Of a stretch of DNA of 64,000 nt, positions 25,466-35,314 are shown in pieces; within the stretch, counting starts at the first letter, position 1, and every line of letters starts with the position of its first letter. The position numbers and the translations under genes were made by a program. The stretch is from Acerihabitans sp035013185 (lineage in GTDB: Bacteria > Pseudomonadota > Gammaproteobacteria > Enterobacterales > Enterobacteriaceae). Location of the stretch: the NCBI RefSeq assembly GCF_035013185.1, contig NZ_JAYGJO010000013.1:62001-126000 (forward strand), given 5' to 3'. The notes below the pieces were generated by a model. It was not told the DNA's origin. It did not search any database and saw only the letters and a list, made by a program, of their open reading frames with translations.

Positions 25466-28180
25466 CTACACCGAATAACCGATCATCGTCAGCATTTTTT
25501 TCACCTGCAACACTGCGTCCTGCCGCTGTTCCACCCCCAGTTTTTGATAAAGATTACGAATATGGGTTTTAATCGTGGTGGAAGCGACATCCAGCTCCCC
25601 AGCAATTTGATTATTACTGTAACCCGAATAAATCAACCCTAACACCTGCCACTCACGCTGGGTCAGAGGACTAATGCGAATCAGCTCCGGCACCTGAGGA
25701 TGATGCAACAACTGCTGGACAAAATCCTCATCAAAATGGGCAAACTTATGGCGGTGATGCGCATTAATATCACGCAGAATGCGCCGTGTTCGCTGTTGCT
25801 CCATTTCAGGCAGCACCCCGAGCTGTAACAATTGGCGCAACTGCACCGCCATCGTTTCGCCTTCAACCACAAATTGGCTAATAAATCCGGTACGATTGGC
25901 TAACGACAATGCCTCCATCAGCACCCGCTGAGCCTCTTTTTCCCGCCCGGTCTGCCAATAAATCAGATTATTAAGCAATAGATTATGATTAAGATCGCTA
26001 ACCAGATTCAGCTGACGGGCGTTATCGTTAAGCTCATCGAGCACCACTTCTGCCTCATCAAACTGACCAAGCAATATTTGCGCCCGGGCAATATTGCGCC
26101 ATTGACCTTGCAGAAAATGGTTATCGACATTATCCGGTTTTACCGTCTGATTCAGCCACCGGGCGGCGGCCTCGGTGTCGCCGGTCAACTGCCAAAACAG
26201 CACTCGGGGATTATCGGCGTTAGTCACCCAATCACTATGATAATGAGCACCGCTCATTAGATTTTCGCAACGATGCAGATGACTCCGCGCATGATCGAAA
26301 TCACCGCGCCCTAGGGCGATTTTGGCCAAGATCGCCAAGCATTGCAGTTGCTGTTGCGGTTGGGAACTGGCCAGAACGTTCAAACCATCGTTGGCGGCTT
26401 TCTCAGCTTCGTCAAGGCGTGACCAAGACCAAAGCAACTGTGCACGCAAACGCAGCAAAAATTCATGCATCGGCAACTGTTCCAAATGCTGGGCGCCAAC
26501 CAACTCAAACGCCTGATCCTGAATCTCATACGCCACCTGCAGATACCCTTGAGCGATCAAAATTTCGCTTTGCTGCAACAACGCCCACAGGGCGTAATGA
26601 TACACGCCATGTTGGTGCGCCATTTGTGCGGTATGCTGCATCATGGTCAACGCCTGGTCCAACTGACCTTTGCAATGGGCCACTTCGCCAGTGACCGAGG
26701 TGGCGACAATCCGGCCATAATAATTCGACTGCGGCAAAAAACGCAGCGCTTCCTCCGCCAACGTCTCCGCCTCATCGGGCTGATCGGTATTAATGGCCAC
26801 CTGCGCCAGCAGAGCACTGAACTCAGCCTGCAACCGCGACGAAATGACCACGTTGTGCTTAGCCATCTCATCACGATCTTGCGCCATTAAACTGGCGACT
26901 TCCGCGCAGCGATGCTGACTCTGGGCCAACCAGCCCTTAAGCAGCACCAGGCGAGGACGTTGTATTAAGGCTTCGTAGGGCAATTTTTTTAAACAACGTT
27001 CCAACAGCGCCAGCTCGCCGTGATAAAACAACTCCCAGCCGTTTTCCAACAAGATCTGGCACATCATATCCTGATCCTGCGCCTCCATCGCGTGATGGAT
27101 GGCTTCCGCAGGAAACCCCAGAGCCAACCAGCCAGCCGCCGCGTTATGGTGGATTTCCGCCAGTTCAGCGGCCAACTCCCATTGGCAGCGCTGGCGCAGA
27201 AAATTGGCGAATAACGGATGAAAGCGGAACCACTCGCCGTTGTCATCCATACGCTGGATAAACAGACCCTGATGCTCAGTCTGCTCAAGCAACTGTTGAC
27301 CGTTCTCCTCGCCCGTCAAGCGGTCGATCAGCACATCGTTCATCGAATGCAATAGCGAACAGCGCAATAGAAAACGCCGGGTGGCGCCATCTACCCGATC
27401 AAGCACCTCCTCCACCAGATAATCGGACAAATGGCTCGAATTAATGCCCGACAACCGCTGGGCGGTTTTACTGGCCGGCGTGCCGGACTGGCGGGTAGAG
27501 AGCACAATCAATTGTAGCGCAGTCGCCCAGCCCGAAACCTCATCACACAACCGATGACTATCTTGGGTCGCGATGGGAAGATCGAGACGGCAATCAAAAA
27601 ACAATTTCGCTTCATCATGAGTAAAAGCCAACTGCTGGCTACCGATTTCCAACAGTTGATCACGCACGCGCAGGTTGGCGATGCCCAGCGACGGCAGATT
27701 GCGTGACAGCAAAATCAGCTTCAGATTCTCCGGCTGGTGACGCAACAGGCCACGCATGGCATCGTGAATCAGCGGATTGGTAATGAGGTGATAATCGTCA
27801 ATCACGACAAACAGCGGGGTCGTCCAGTCGGCCAGATCAACCGATAACTGGGCAAATAATGTGCCGAGGCTAGCATATTGATGTTTTTGTGCCAACGCTT
27901 CGCTGCGCAAACAATGCCCCTGCGTCGCCTGTTGAATCGCCGCTACCAGATAATTGGCGAACTGCTCCGGCTCATTGTCGCTTTCATCAAGCGAATACCA
28001 GCCGAGATCCTGCTGTATCACCGCCCACTGTGCCACCAGTGTGGTCTTACCATAACCTGCAGGACTGGTGATAAGCGCTAAACGGTAGTTTGCTGCAGCC
28101 GAAAGCCGGTCCAGTAACCGCTGACGCAATACAGAGTTTTGCAGCCTCGCTGGCCGTCTTAGTTTCGATGGAATCAACAT
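25466..28180 (-). CDS. malT: Maltose regulon activator MalT (STAND/LuxR type)
   Basis: MalT binds ATP and maltotriose, oligomerises and activates all mal promoters. The 904-residue product (E. coli 901) has an N-terminal STAND ATPase with Walker A SPAGYGKTTLVAQW near residue 37 and a DDYHLI Walker B. Long helical TPR-like repeats from about 440 to 800 form the inducer-binding superhelix. A C-terminal LuxR HTH (LTQREWQVLGLIYSGYSNNQIA, then TTIKTHIRNLYQKL) completes it. It is divergent from malPQ as in E. coli. The gene is complete and collinear with the family. Confidence 0.97.
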   Translation of the reverse strand: MLIPSKLRRPARLQNSVLRQRLLDRLSAAANYRLALITSPAGYGKTTLVAQWAVIQQDLGWYSLDESDNEPEQFANYLVAAIQQATQGHCLRSEALAQKHQYASLGTLFAQLSVDLADWTTPLFVVIDDYHLITNPLIHDAMRGLLRHQPENLKLILLSRNLPSLGIANLRVRDQLLEIGSQQLAFTHDEAKLFFDCRLDLPIATQDSHRLCDEVSGWATALQLIVLSTRQSGTPASKTAQRLSGINSSHLSDYLVEEVLDRVDGATRRFLLRCSLLHSMNDVLIDRLTGEENGQQLLEQTEHQGLFIQRMDDNGEWFRFHPLFANFLRQRCQWELAAELAEIHHNAAAGWLALGFPAEAIHHAMEAQDQDMMCQILLENGWELFYHGELALLERCLKKLPYEALIQRPRLVLLKGWLAQSQHRCAEVASLMAQDRDEMAKHNVVISSRLQAEFSALLAQVAINTDQPDEAETLAEEALRFLPQSNYYGRIVATSVTGEVAHCKGQLDQALTMMQHTAQMAHQHGVYHYALWALLQQSEILIAQGYLQVAYEIQDQAFELVGAQHLEQLPMHEFLLRLRAQLLWSWSRLDEAEKAANDGLNVLASSQPQQQLQCLAILAKIALGRGDFDHARSHLHRCENLMSGAHYHSDWVTNADNPRVLFWQLTGDTEAAARWLNQTVKPDNVDNHFLQGQWRNIARAQILLGQFDEAEVVLDELNDNARQLNLVSDLNHNLLLNNLIYWQTGREKEAQRVLMEALSLANRTGFISQFVVEGETMAVQLRQLLQLGVLPEMEQQRTRRILRDINAHHRHKFAHFDEDFVQQLLHHPQVPELIRISPLTQREWQVLGLIYSGYSNNQIAGELDVASTTIKTHIRNLYQKLGVEQRQDAVLQVKKMLTMIGYSV

Positions 28181-28325
28181 GTTTTATTTTCCCGACGATT
28201 CGAAATAGCGGTCAAGCGCTGCAGTGACGTTTTGTAATAAGATTGTAATTATTTATTATTAAAGGTTATCCATTTTCCATTATGGGAAATTGCGCCCTGT
28301 CACAATTTTCACTACGCCTTGCGAC

Positions 28326-28357
28326 TCCTCCTCATTTCCTCCTCGTCAGGAGGATGA
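28326..28357. promoter_or_regulatory. Candidate MalT boxes upstream of malP
   Basis: The 243-base malT-malP gap holds clustered GGAGGA/GGATGA-type motifs: GAGGAGGA on the minus strand at 28326-28333 and again at 28338-28345, and GGAGGATGA on the plus strand at 28349-28357. These fit MalT box cores and sit about 70-100 bases before the malP ATG. Confidence 0.65.
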
Positions 28358-28423
28358 GTAACCCCAATTCCAACGTCATGATAACGGCCTACCCTCATTG
28401 ACTCACCAGAACGAGAGAATCTT

Positions 28424-30835
28424 ATGCCGGTGCAATCCCTTAGCAGCTCGCAATTCGACGCAGCACTCGCCTATCAGTGGCGGCAAGCAGGTTTCAGCGA
28501 CCCACGACAGATGACCGCGCGCCAATGGTGGCAGGCGGTTTGTCGTACGGTGTCCAGTATGCTCCCACCCGAGGACATCGCGTCCCCACCCCCCAGGCGC
28601 CGGCGGGTAAACTACATTTCAATGGAATTCCTGCTCGGCAGGCTGAGCGCGAACAATTTGATCAACCTGGGATGGTACGAGGCGGTTGAACAAGCCCTTG
28701 ATCAATACGATGTGAAACTGAGCGACATTCTGGAGCAGGAAACCGATCCAGGACTGGGCAACGGGGGTCTCGGCCGGCTGGCCGCCTGCTTCCTGGATTC
28801 TATGGCCACCGTCGGCCAACCCGCTATCGGTTATGGCTTAAATTACCAATTTGGCCTGTTCCGCCAGACCTTTAGCGAGCACCAGCAGCACGAAGCGCCG
28901 GATAACTGGCTACGCCATGATTATCCCTGGTTCCGCCAGCATGACGAACTGCGGGTCGACGTGGGTTTCGGCGGTAAGCTCATCACCCAACCCGACGGCC
29001 GCAAAGTATGGCAACCGGCGTTGTGGCTCAAGGGTGATGCATGGGATCTCCCGGTGTGCGGCTATGGCAACGGCGTAGTGCAAATCTTGCGGTTATGGCA
29101 AGCCGGACATGAACAGCCGTTTGATTTAACGGCATTTAACGAGGGAAAATATCTACGCGCGGAACAACAAGGCATCGAGGCTGGCGCACTGACCAATGTA
29201 CTCTATCCCAATGATAGTCATCCGGCGGGCAAGCGGCTGCGACTGATGCAGCAGTATTTTCAGTGCGCCTGTTCCATCGCGGATATCCTGCGCCGCCATT
29301 TGGCCGCGGGTCGCACGCTGGCAAGCCTGCCAGATTTCGAGGTCGTCCAACTCAACGATACTCATCCCAGTATCGCCATAGTGGAATTATTACGCATCCT
29401 GCTTGATGAACATGAACTGGACTGGGATAACGCCTGGGCCATCACCGTCAACACCTTTGCTTATACTAACCATACGCTGATGCCAGAGGCGTTGGAGCGG
29501 TGGAATGAACCGTTGATGCGTAGCTTGCTACCACGTCATTTCGCACTGATCCGCCAAATCGACGCGCATTTTCGCCCCCAGGTGGAAAGTCTATGGCCGG
29601 GTGACCAGGCAATCTGGCGCAAACTGGCGATCAACGCGGATAAACAAGTGCGCATGGCCAATTTATGCGTTATCGGCGGTTTTGCGGTCAACGGCGTCGC
29701 GGCGCTGCATTCGCGTCTGGTTACCGAGGATCTATTTCCAGAATATTACCGGCTATGGCCGGGGAAATTTCATAATGTCACCAATGGCATTACCCCCCGA
29801 CGCTGGCTCAAGCAGTGCAACCCGGCGCTGTCGACACTCATCGATGGTACCTTGGGTAAGGGCTGGGTCACCGACCTGGACGCACTGCAACGGCTTGAAC
29901 CTTACGCCGACGATGCACAGTTTCGCGCACAGTATCGACACATCAAGCGAGACAATAAGTTGCGGCTGACGGCCTATGTCCAACAGCTGTGCGGCATTAG
30001 CCTCAATCCCGACGCCATGTTCGATGTACAAATCAAACGGCTACATGAATATAAGCGCCAACACCTCAAGCTACTGCATATCCTGTGGTGCTACCAACGT
30101 CTGCTCGCCGACCCCCAAGGGAAATATGTACCGCGGGTCTTTTTATTCGCAGGCAAGGCCGCACCCGGTTATCGCTTGGCCAAAAATATTATTCACGCCA
30201 TCAATAGCGTAGCAGAACGCGTCAACAATGATCCGCGGGTTGCCGATCGACTGAAAGTGGTTTTTATTCCCGACTATCGCGTCTCGGTGGCGGAACTGAT
30301 GATCCCAGCGGCCGATCTTTCGGAACAAATCTCCACCGCCGGCACTGAAGCGTCGGGCACCGGTAATATGAAGCTGGCGCTGAACGGGGCGCTGACCATC
30401 GGCACGCTGGACGGAGCCAACGTCGAAATTGCCGAACAGGTCGGCGAGGACAATATGTTTCTGTTCGGATTGAATGTACCACAGGCCAAGGCCCTACGGG
30501 CCGACGGCTACGATCCCTTGATATGGCGCCAAAACAGTCACTCGCTCGACCCGTTGCTGCTCAGCCTCGCCGACGGCACATACAGCGACGGCGATACACA
30601 GGCATTCATGCCGTTACTGGACAGCCTTGGTGCGGGTGGCGATCCCTATCTGGTGCTGGCGGATTTTGATGACTACTGTGCGGCACAGGACCGCGCCGAC
30701 ACACTCTACCCGGATCAAGACGCCTGGACCCGGGCGGCAATATTAACCACCGCACGGGTGGGCATGTTCAGCTCCGATCGGGCCATCAGTGACTACCAGC
30801 GGCTGATCTGGCAAGCCGCGCGCCAGGGGGAATGA
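28424..30835 (+). CDS. malP: Maltodextrin phosphorylase MalP
   Basis: MalP phosphorolyses maltodextrins to glucose-1-phosphate in the cytoplasm, using pyridoxal phosphate. The 803-residue protein (E. coli 797) contains the family blocks YISMEFLLGRLSANNLINL, GLGNGGLGRLAACFLDSMAT, GYGLNYQFGLF, QLNDTHPSIAI, QIKRLHEYKRQ and TAGTEASGTGNMKLALNG, the last carrying the PLP-binding Lys. GAGAG precedes the ATG. The stop overlaps the malQ start, so malP and malQ are translationally coupled under MalT. Confidence 0.96.
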   Translation: MPVQSLSSSQFDAALAYQWRQAGFSDPRQMTARQWWQAVCRTVSSMLPPEDIASPPPRRRRVNYISMEFLLGRLSANNLINLGWYEAVEQALDQYDVKLSDILEQETDPGLGNGGLGRLAACFLDSMATVGQPAIGYGLNYQFGLFRQTFSEHQQHEAPDNWLRHDYPWFRQHDELRVDVGFGGKLITQPDGRKVWQPALWLKGDAWDLPVCGYGNGVVQILRLWQAGHEQPFDLTAFNEGKYLRAEQQGIEAGALTNVLYPNDSHPAGKRLRLMQQYFQCACSIADILRRHLAAGRTLASLPDFEVVQLNDTHPSIAIVELLRILLDEHELDWDNAWAITVNTFAYTNHTLMPEALERWNEPLMRSLLPRHFALIRQIDAHFRPQVESLWPGDQAIWRKLAINADKQVRMANLCVIGGFAVNGVAALHSRLVTEDLFPEYYRLWPGKFHNVTNGITPRRWLKQCNPALSTLIDGTLGKGWVTDLDALQRLEPYADDAQFRAQYRHIKRDNKLRLTAYVQQLCGISLNPDAMFDVQIKRLHEYKRQHLKLLHILWCYQRLLADPQGKYVPRVFLFAGKAAPGYRLAKNIIHAINSVAERVNNDPRVADRLKVVFIPDYRVSVAELMIPAADLSEQISTAGTEASGTGNMKLALNGALTIGTLDGANVEIAEQVGEDNMFLFGLNVPQAKALRADGYDPLIWRQNSHSLDPLLLSLADGTYSDGDTQAFMPLLDSLGAGGDPYLVLADFDDYCAAQDRADTLYPDQDAWTRAAILTTARVGMFSSDRAISDYQRLIWQAARQGE

Positions 30836-32910
30836 TGGAACCCTTATTGTTGGAAAAAATCTCGGCCCAGGCCGGTATCGCCAATGAATATATCAATGCC
30901 CTGGGCCAGCGGCAAACCATCTCGGCGCAAACCCAACGTCGGCTGCTTGACCTTATGGGACACCGATCACGCACGCTCACCCCGCCAACGCCACTCGTGC
31001 CGCCGGTGGCCGTCTGGCGCAGTGATGAACCGATGACGCTCACCCCGGGCATCCAGGGTGACTGTGACTGGCAATTATCGACCGAACAAGGCGCCATACT
31101 AAGGGGAAACATACCCGCCGGAACGCCATTGCGGCTGCCCAGCGGCCTGGCCTGTGGCTACCATCAGTTGACCATAAGCCAGGGCGCACAGGTAGCGTCA
31201 AGCTTGGTTATTGTCGCCCCGCCCCGCTGCTACCAGCCAGCAGCGCTGCTGGCAGGCAAACGGCTCTGGGGGGCTAGTATCCAACTTTATACCTTGCGTT
31301 CGGCGGTCAATTGGGGCATCGGCGACACCGGCGACCTGAAAATGATGATCCGCGAAATGGCGCGGCGCGGCGCGGCATTTGTCGGCCTCAATCCAATCCA
31401 TGCGCTCTATCCGGCTATGCCGGCGAACGCCAGTCCCTACAGCCCGTCATCACGGCGCTGGCTAAATACGCTGTATATTGATATCAATAATGTGGAGGAT
31501 TTCCACCATAACCCCGCAGCACAGCAATGGTGGACACATCCGGATGTGCAGCGCGCACTGATAGACGCGCGCGCCGCCGTACAGGTGGATTATCCTCGGG
31601 TTAGCGCACTAAAATTAACCGCACTACGGCTATGCTGGCAGCAATTCGGCCGGCGGACGCAGCACGATCCGCAGCGGCTGGACTTCGCTGCGTTTGTGCG
31701 CCACGGCGGCGACAGCTTGAGACACCAGGCAGAATTTGATGCTCTGCATGAATTACTGGCACAACAGGACAACGCCTGCTCGGGATGGCAAGCCTGGCCG
31801 CAAAAGTATCGCGATATCCAGGGTGCGGAAGTGGCAATGTTCCGCCAGGGGCATGCTCAGGAGATAACATTTTATCTCTGGTTACAGTGGCTGGCCGATC
31901 GCCAGTTCGCCGAATGTTACGATTTGTGCCGCACCCTTGGCATGCCCATCGGACTGTATCGCGATTTAGCCGTTGGCGTCAGCGACGGCGGCGCGGAAAC
32001 CTGGGGCGATCCGGCCCTATTCTGTTTGGGTGCGTCGGTGGGCGCACCGCCGGATGTGCTCGGCCCCCAGGGTCAGAACTGGGGATTGGCCCCGATGGAT
32101 CCCCTGGCGATGGCGGAGCGTGGTTACCAACCGTTTATCGATTTGTTACGTTCGAATATGCGGGGCTGCGGCGCTCTGCGTATCGATCATGTGATGTCAC
32201 TGCTGCGCCTGTGGTGGATCCCACGTGGTGATACGGCCGCACAGGGTGCTTATGTTCATTATCCCATGGAAGCGCTGCTGGCCATTCTGGCGCTGGAAAG
32301 CCAACGCCATCACTGTATGGTGATCGGCGAGGATTTGGGCACCGTGCCGGAAGAAATTCGCGGACGTCTGCGCGACAACGGCATTTATTCCTATAACGTG
32401 CTATTTTTCGAGCAAAACGCCCACCATGAATTCTTGCCACCCGAGGCCTATGCACCGCAGTCGATGGCCGCCGCCACTACCCATGATTTGCCCACGCTAC
32501 GCGGCTACTGGAGCGCCGGTGATTTATTTTTGGGACGACAACTAGGACTGTATCCCGACACAGCGGTATTGCGCTACCTGCATGAGGACCGTCAACGGTC
32601 ACGCCAGGGACTGCTCGACGCTTTGCACCGTCACGGCAGTCTGCCCAAAAACACGCCCCAACAGGCCAAGGGCCTGGTGATGTCGCCACGACTTAATCGC
32701 GCTATGCACCGCTACCTGGCTGACAGCGCCAGTGCGTTACTCGGCGTGCAACCAGAAGATTGGCTGGATATTGCCACACCGGTCAACGTGCCGGGTACCA
32801 GCGATCAGTACCCTAACTGGCGCCGCAAGCTGACGCGCACCTTGGAGGAGATGTTCGCCAACCCCGGCATTAACCGTTTATTAAGGGATATCAACCGACG
32901 TCGCCTTTAA
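30832..32910 (+). CDS. malQ: 4-alpha-glucanotransferase (amylomaltase) MalQ
   Basis: MalQ moves glucan chains between maltodextrins so that they can be used by MalP and glucokinase. The 692-residue GH77 protein (E. coli 694) has an N-terminal extension typical of enteric MalQ. The catalytic blocks follow: LYTLRSAVNWGIGDTGDL, SPYSPSSRRWLNTLYIDI, GLYRDLAVGVS, the nucleophile-Asp region ALRIDHVM, the acid/base region MVIGEDLGTVP and the transition-state Asp in THDLPTLRGYW. Two ATGs in a row (30832 and 30835) overlap the malP stop. The enzyme appears intact. Confidence 0.96.
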   Translation: MMEPLLLEKISAQAGIANEYINALGQRQTISAQTQRRLLDLMGHRSRTLTPPTPLVPPVAVWRSDEPMTLTPGIQGDCDWQLSTEQGAILRGNIPAGTPLRLPSGLACGYHQLTISQGAQVASSLVIVAPPRCYQPAALLAGKRLWGASIQLYTLRSAVNWGIGDTGDLKMMIREMARRGAAFVGLNPIHALYPAMPANASPYSPSSRRWLNTLYIDINNVEDFHHNPAAQQWWTHPDVQRALIDARAAVQVDYPRVSALKLTALRLCWQQFGRRTQHDPQRLDFAAFVRHGGDSLRHQAEFDALHELLAQQDNACSGWQAWPQKYRDIQGAEVAMFRQGHAQEITFYLWLQWLADRQFAECYDLCRTLGMPIGLYRDLAVGVSDGGAETWGDPALFCLGASVGAPPDVLGPQGQNWGLAPMDPLAMAERGYQPFIDLLRSNMRGCGALRIDHVMSLLRLWWIPRGDTAAQGAYVHYPMEALLAILALESQRHHCMVIGEDLGTVPEEIRGRLRDNGIYSYNVLFFEQNAHHEFLPPEAYAPQSMAAATTHDLPTLRGYWSAGDLFLGRQLGLYPDTAVLRYLHEDRQRSRQGLLDALHRHGSLPKNTPQQAKGLVMSPRLNRAMHRYLADSASALLGVQPEDWLDIATPVNVPGTSDQYPNWRRKLTRTLEEMFANPGINRLLRDINRRRL

Positions 32911-33128
32911 ACCAACATCGGTTAAGGCGGTGGATGACGCGGCGCATTGCACCACGTCCAGATCATTCACATACTCTGTCACCGCCAGCCGCCGAAGGCA
33001 ATGCCGCGCTGGCCAACAAACAATATGTACGATGCACTCATCGGGTGTTCCTTAACCTGGGGTAGTCAGACTATCTGGTGCCTGAACCCTGCAGCCAGAC
33101 GCCTGGTTTCAAAAAGGCGCACAGGAGG

Positions 33129-34007
33129 CTACTTCGCTTTCCACTGGCGAGCTGTTTCCAGCGCAAAGTCGCGGTAGTTTCGCGGTGCACGGCCAAGCAA
33201 ATCGGTCAGTCGTGCTATATCCGCCTGCGGCGCAACTGCACCGTCAGTCTGATAGCGCCGCATCATTGCGCGCATGTCGTACGCTTTCCAGGCGGGGGCA
33301 TGAGCCTTGATGTTCTGCTCAAAGGTATCAAGATCGTTACCTGCATAGGACACATCACGGTCAAGCGCTTGCGCCCAAATGGCGGCCAGCCCCTGGCCAG
33401 TCAGGCTGTCGGGGCCGGACAGCTCGTAGATTTCGCGCGGCAGTGGACGCGTCGACCGATGACGGCGGATCAATTCGATAACGGCAGCATCGGCAATATC
33501 ACGAACATCCACCATTGACACGCCTTTATTACCTACCGGCGAAACGTACAGCCCGGCATTCAGTAACGGTTCCTTTTGCAAGACATCGTTCTGGAAAAAG
33601 TACGACGGGCGGAGGATGGTCGCGGGTAAATCTAATTGTTCAATCATCCTTTCCACAGCGAATTTACCGGTGAAATGCGCCACGTCGGTAAATTCTTCGC
33701 TGCGCGCCACGGATAGATAGACGATGCCCTGTACACCAACGTCCCGCGCCAGACCGAGAGTATTTATGGCCTGGGTCAGTTCATCCGGGGCATTACTGAC
33801 GAGCAGAAAGAGCGTTTTCACGCCGTTCAGGGCTTGGCGCATGGCATCAGCGTCCAGCAGATCACCGCCAACGGCGGTGACGCCTGCAGGAAAAGTTGCC
33901 TTTTTCGGTGATCGCGTCAGCGCATTGATTTTTTCACCGCTTTTTGCCAACTGACTGATAATTTCGGTGCCGATGCGGCCGGTACTTCCGGTAACAAGTA
34001 TGCTCAT
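33129..34007 (-). CDS. NmrA-family NAD(P)-binding protein (atypical SDR)
   Basis: The 292-residue protein has the Rossmann motif TGSTGRIGTEI at the N-terminus. An NmrA/HSCARG-like pattern follows: ALTRSPKKA, VGGDLLDADAMRQALNGVKTLFLL, GVQGIVYLSVARS, ILRPSYFFQN and DVRDIADAAVIELI. The classical YxxxK is absent, as usual in the NmrA group. Such proteins act as redox sensors or reductases; the role here is unknown. It is divergent from a LysR regulator 162 bases away that probably controls it. The pair sits between malQ and malG, splitting the maltose regulon. Confidence 0.88.
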   Translation of the reverse strand: MSILVTGSTGRIGTEIISQLAKSGEKINALTRSPKKATFPAGVTAVGGDLLDADAMRQALNGVKTLFLLVSNAPDELTQAINTLGLARDVGVQGIVYLSVARSEEFTDVAHFTGKFAVERMIEQLDLPATILRPSYFFQNDVLQKEPLLNAGLYVSPVGNKGVSMVDVRDIADAAVIELIRRHRSTRPLPREIYELSGPDSLTGQGLAAIWAQALDRDVSYAGNDLDTFEQNIKAHAPAWKAYDMRAMMRRYQTDGAVAPQADIARLTDLLGRAPRNYRDFALETARQWKAK

Positions 34008-34169
34008 GATGTACTCCGATGAGTTCGTAAATCAGTTTTCAGGAATAAGTTCATCAGGAACGTCGCAGGTTGATGCCACGCGTTTTTCCCTGTAACTGAA
34101 GCCTAGTTGAATCACTTTCAGATGCATAGTGGTAGAATCAAGACATATCGTCTCATTAAAGGAACAGTT

Positions 34170-35105
34170 ATGAACATGACGGCAGTTTCTGACTTTAATC
34201 AGGTCATCCAGTACGGAGGCTTTGGGGCAGCGAGCCGAGCCACGGGGCAGTCAAAAGCCTCGCTGTCGAGACGGGTGCGAGAGCTGGAAGAAAGCCTTGG
34301 AGTACGCCTTATTGAGCGCGGAATTCGTCCGCTGCGCATGACGGATGAAGGTGCCGTACTGCATGCACGCACCGACTCGCAGTTTGGTGCGATTGCAGAA
34401 GCGTTGCAGGACGTAAAAGCAGGGCTTGGCCGGCCCGGTGGACGCCTGCGGATCAGCGCCCCGCTACTTTTTACCAATTGGACGCTCGGGCCTCTGATTT
34501 CCGCGTTTATCAAAGCCTACCCTGATGTGGTCCCTGAAGTGACAACCGAGGACAGGTTTGTCGACCTGTTTGCCGATGAATATGACGTTGTTATTCGGGC
34601 TAATCCCAGTCCACAGGACAAGCTTGTCGGCCGCTGTTTTCTACGCAACCGACTGATCCTTGTGGCACCACCGACACTGCCTCAGCCTGCAGCGGGAGCC
34701 GATAACATCGCGGCGTCAACTTTTCCTGCCGTAATGCGTACAGGTACCGGTGATGACGACGTGTGGTCAGTGGTCGATCCTCTGGATGGCCGAACGAGAC
34801 TATTTTACCCTGAAGCCGTGCTGCGGCTGTCATCCCCAATTTCGATCCGCGATGCGGTATATGCAGGAGCAGGAGCTGCACTGATCCCTATGACCATCGT
34901 TGCTGATGACATCGAAACCGGGCGGCTGGTGAGTTGGGGTATGTCGACCCAGCCCATTATTGAAGCTTGGGTATTACATGCTTCACGCCGCCTCGTCAGC
35001 CCGAAAATAAGCGCATTCATCAACTTCATCTGTGACTACTTTCCAGATAATATGAGGAAAGGAGTGACCCCCCCGGAGATCCGGGAGACAAAACGCTCGC
35101 AGTAA
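34170..35105 (+). CDS. LysR-family transcriptional regulator
   Basis: The 311-residue protein has the N-terminal LysR helix-turn-helix (YGGFGAASRATGQSKASLSRRVRELEESLGVRLIER) and a type 2 periplasmic-binding-like effector domain with the RLRISAPLLFTNWTLGPLISAFIKAYPDV block. The ATG at 34170 follows AAAGGAAC; an in-frame start 21 codons earlier is rejected because the regulatory helix begins after it. It is divergent from the NmrA-like gene, the usual arrangement for a LysR activator and its target. The effector is unknown. Confidence 0.92.
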   Translation: MNMTAVSDFNQVIQYGGFGAASRATGQSKASLSRRVRELEESLGVRLIERGIRPLRMTDEGAVLHARTDSQFGAIAEALQDVKAGLGRPGGRLRISAPLLFTNWTLGPLISAFIKAYPDVVPEVTTEDRFVDLFADEYDVVIRANPSPQDKLVGRCFLRNRLILVAPPTLPQPAAGADNIAASTFPAVMRTGTGDDDVWSVVDPLDGRTRLFYPEAVLRLSSPISIRDAVYAGAGAALIPMTIVADDIETGRLVSWGMSTQPIIEAWVLHASRRLVSPKISAFINFICDYFPDNMRKGVTPPEIRETKRSQ

Positions 35106-35244
35106 AAGGAGAACCGAAATGTCATCAAAATCCTTTTGCATGAACTGGGGTGGTAAGATTGATTCAATCCACCCCGCGTGAGTCAATGCGATTTCACCCG
35201 GTTAAAGACCGGCAGGAAACGCCGATGAAAGAAAGACCATCGGC

Positions 35245-35269
35245 AAAAAAAAGGCGACATGACGTCGCC
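35245..35269 (-). terminator. Rho-independent terminator of malEFG
   Basis: Read on the minus strand, a GGCGAC/GTCGCC stem with a 5-base loop is followed by eight T. It lies 45 bases beyond the malG stop. Confidence 0.85.
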
Positions 35270-35314
35270 AAAGACACAGGACCTAGATACAACAACAACA
35301 GCAATAACATCGGG

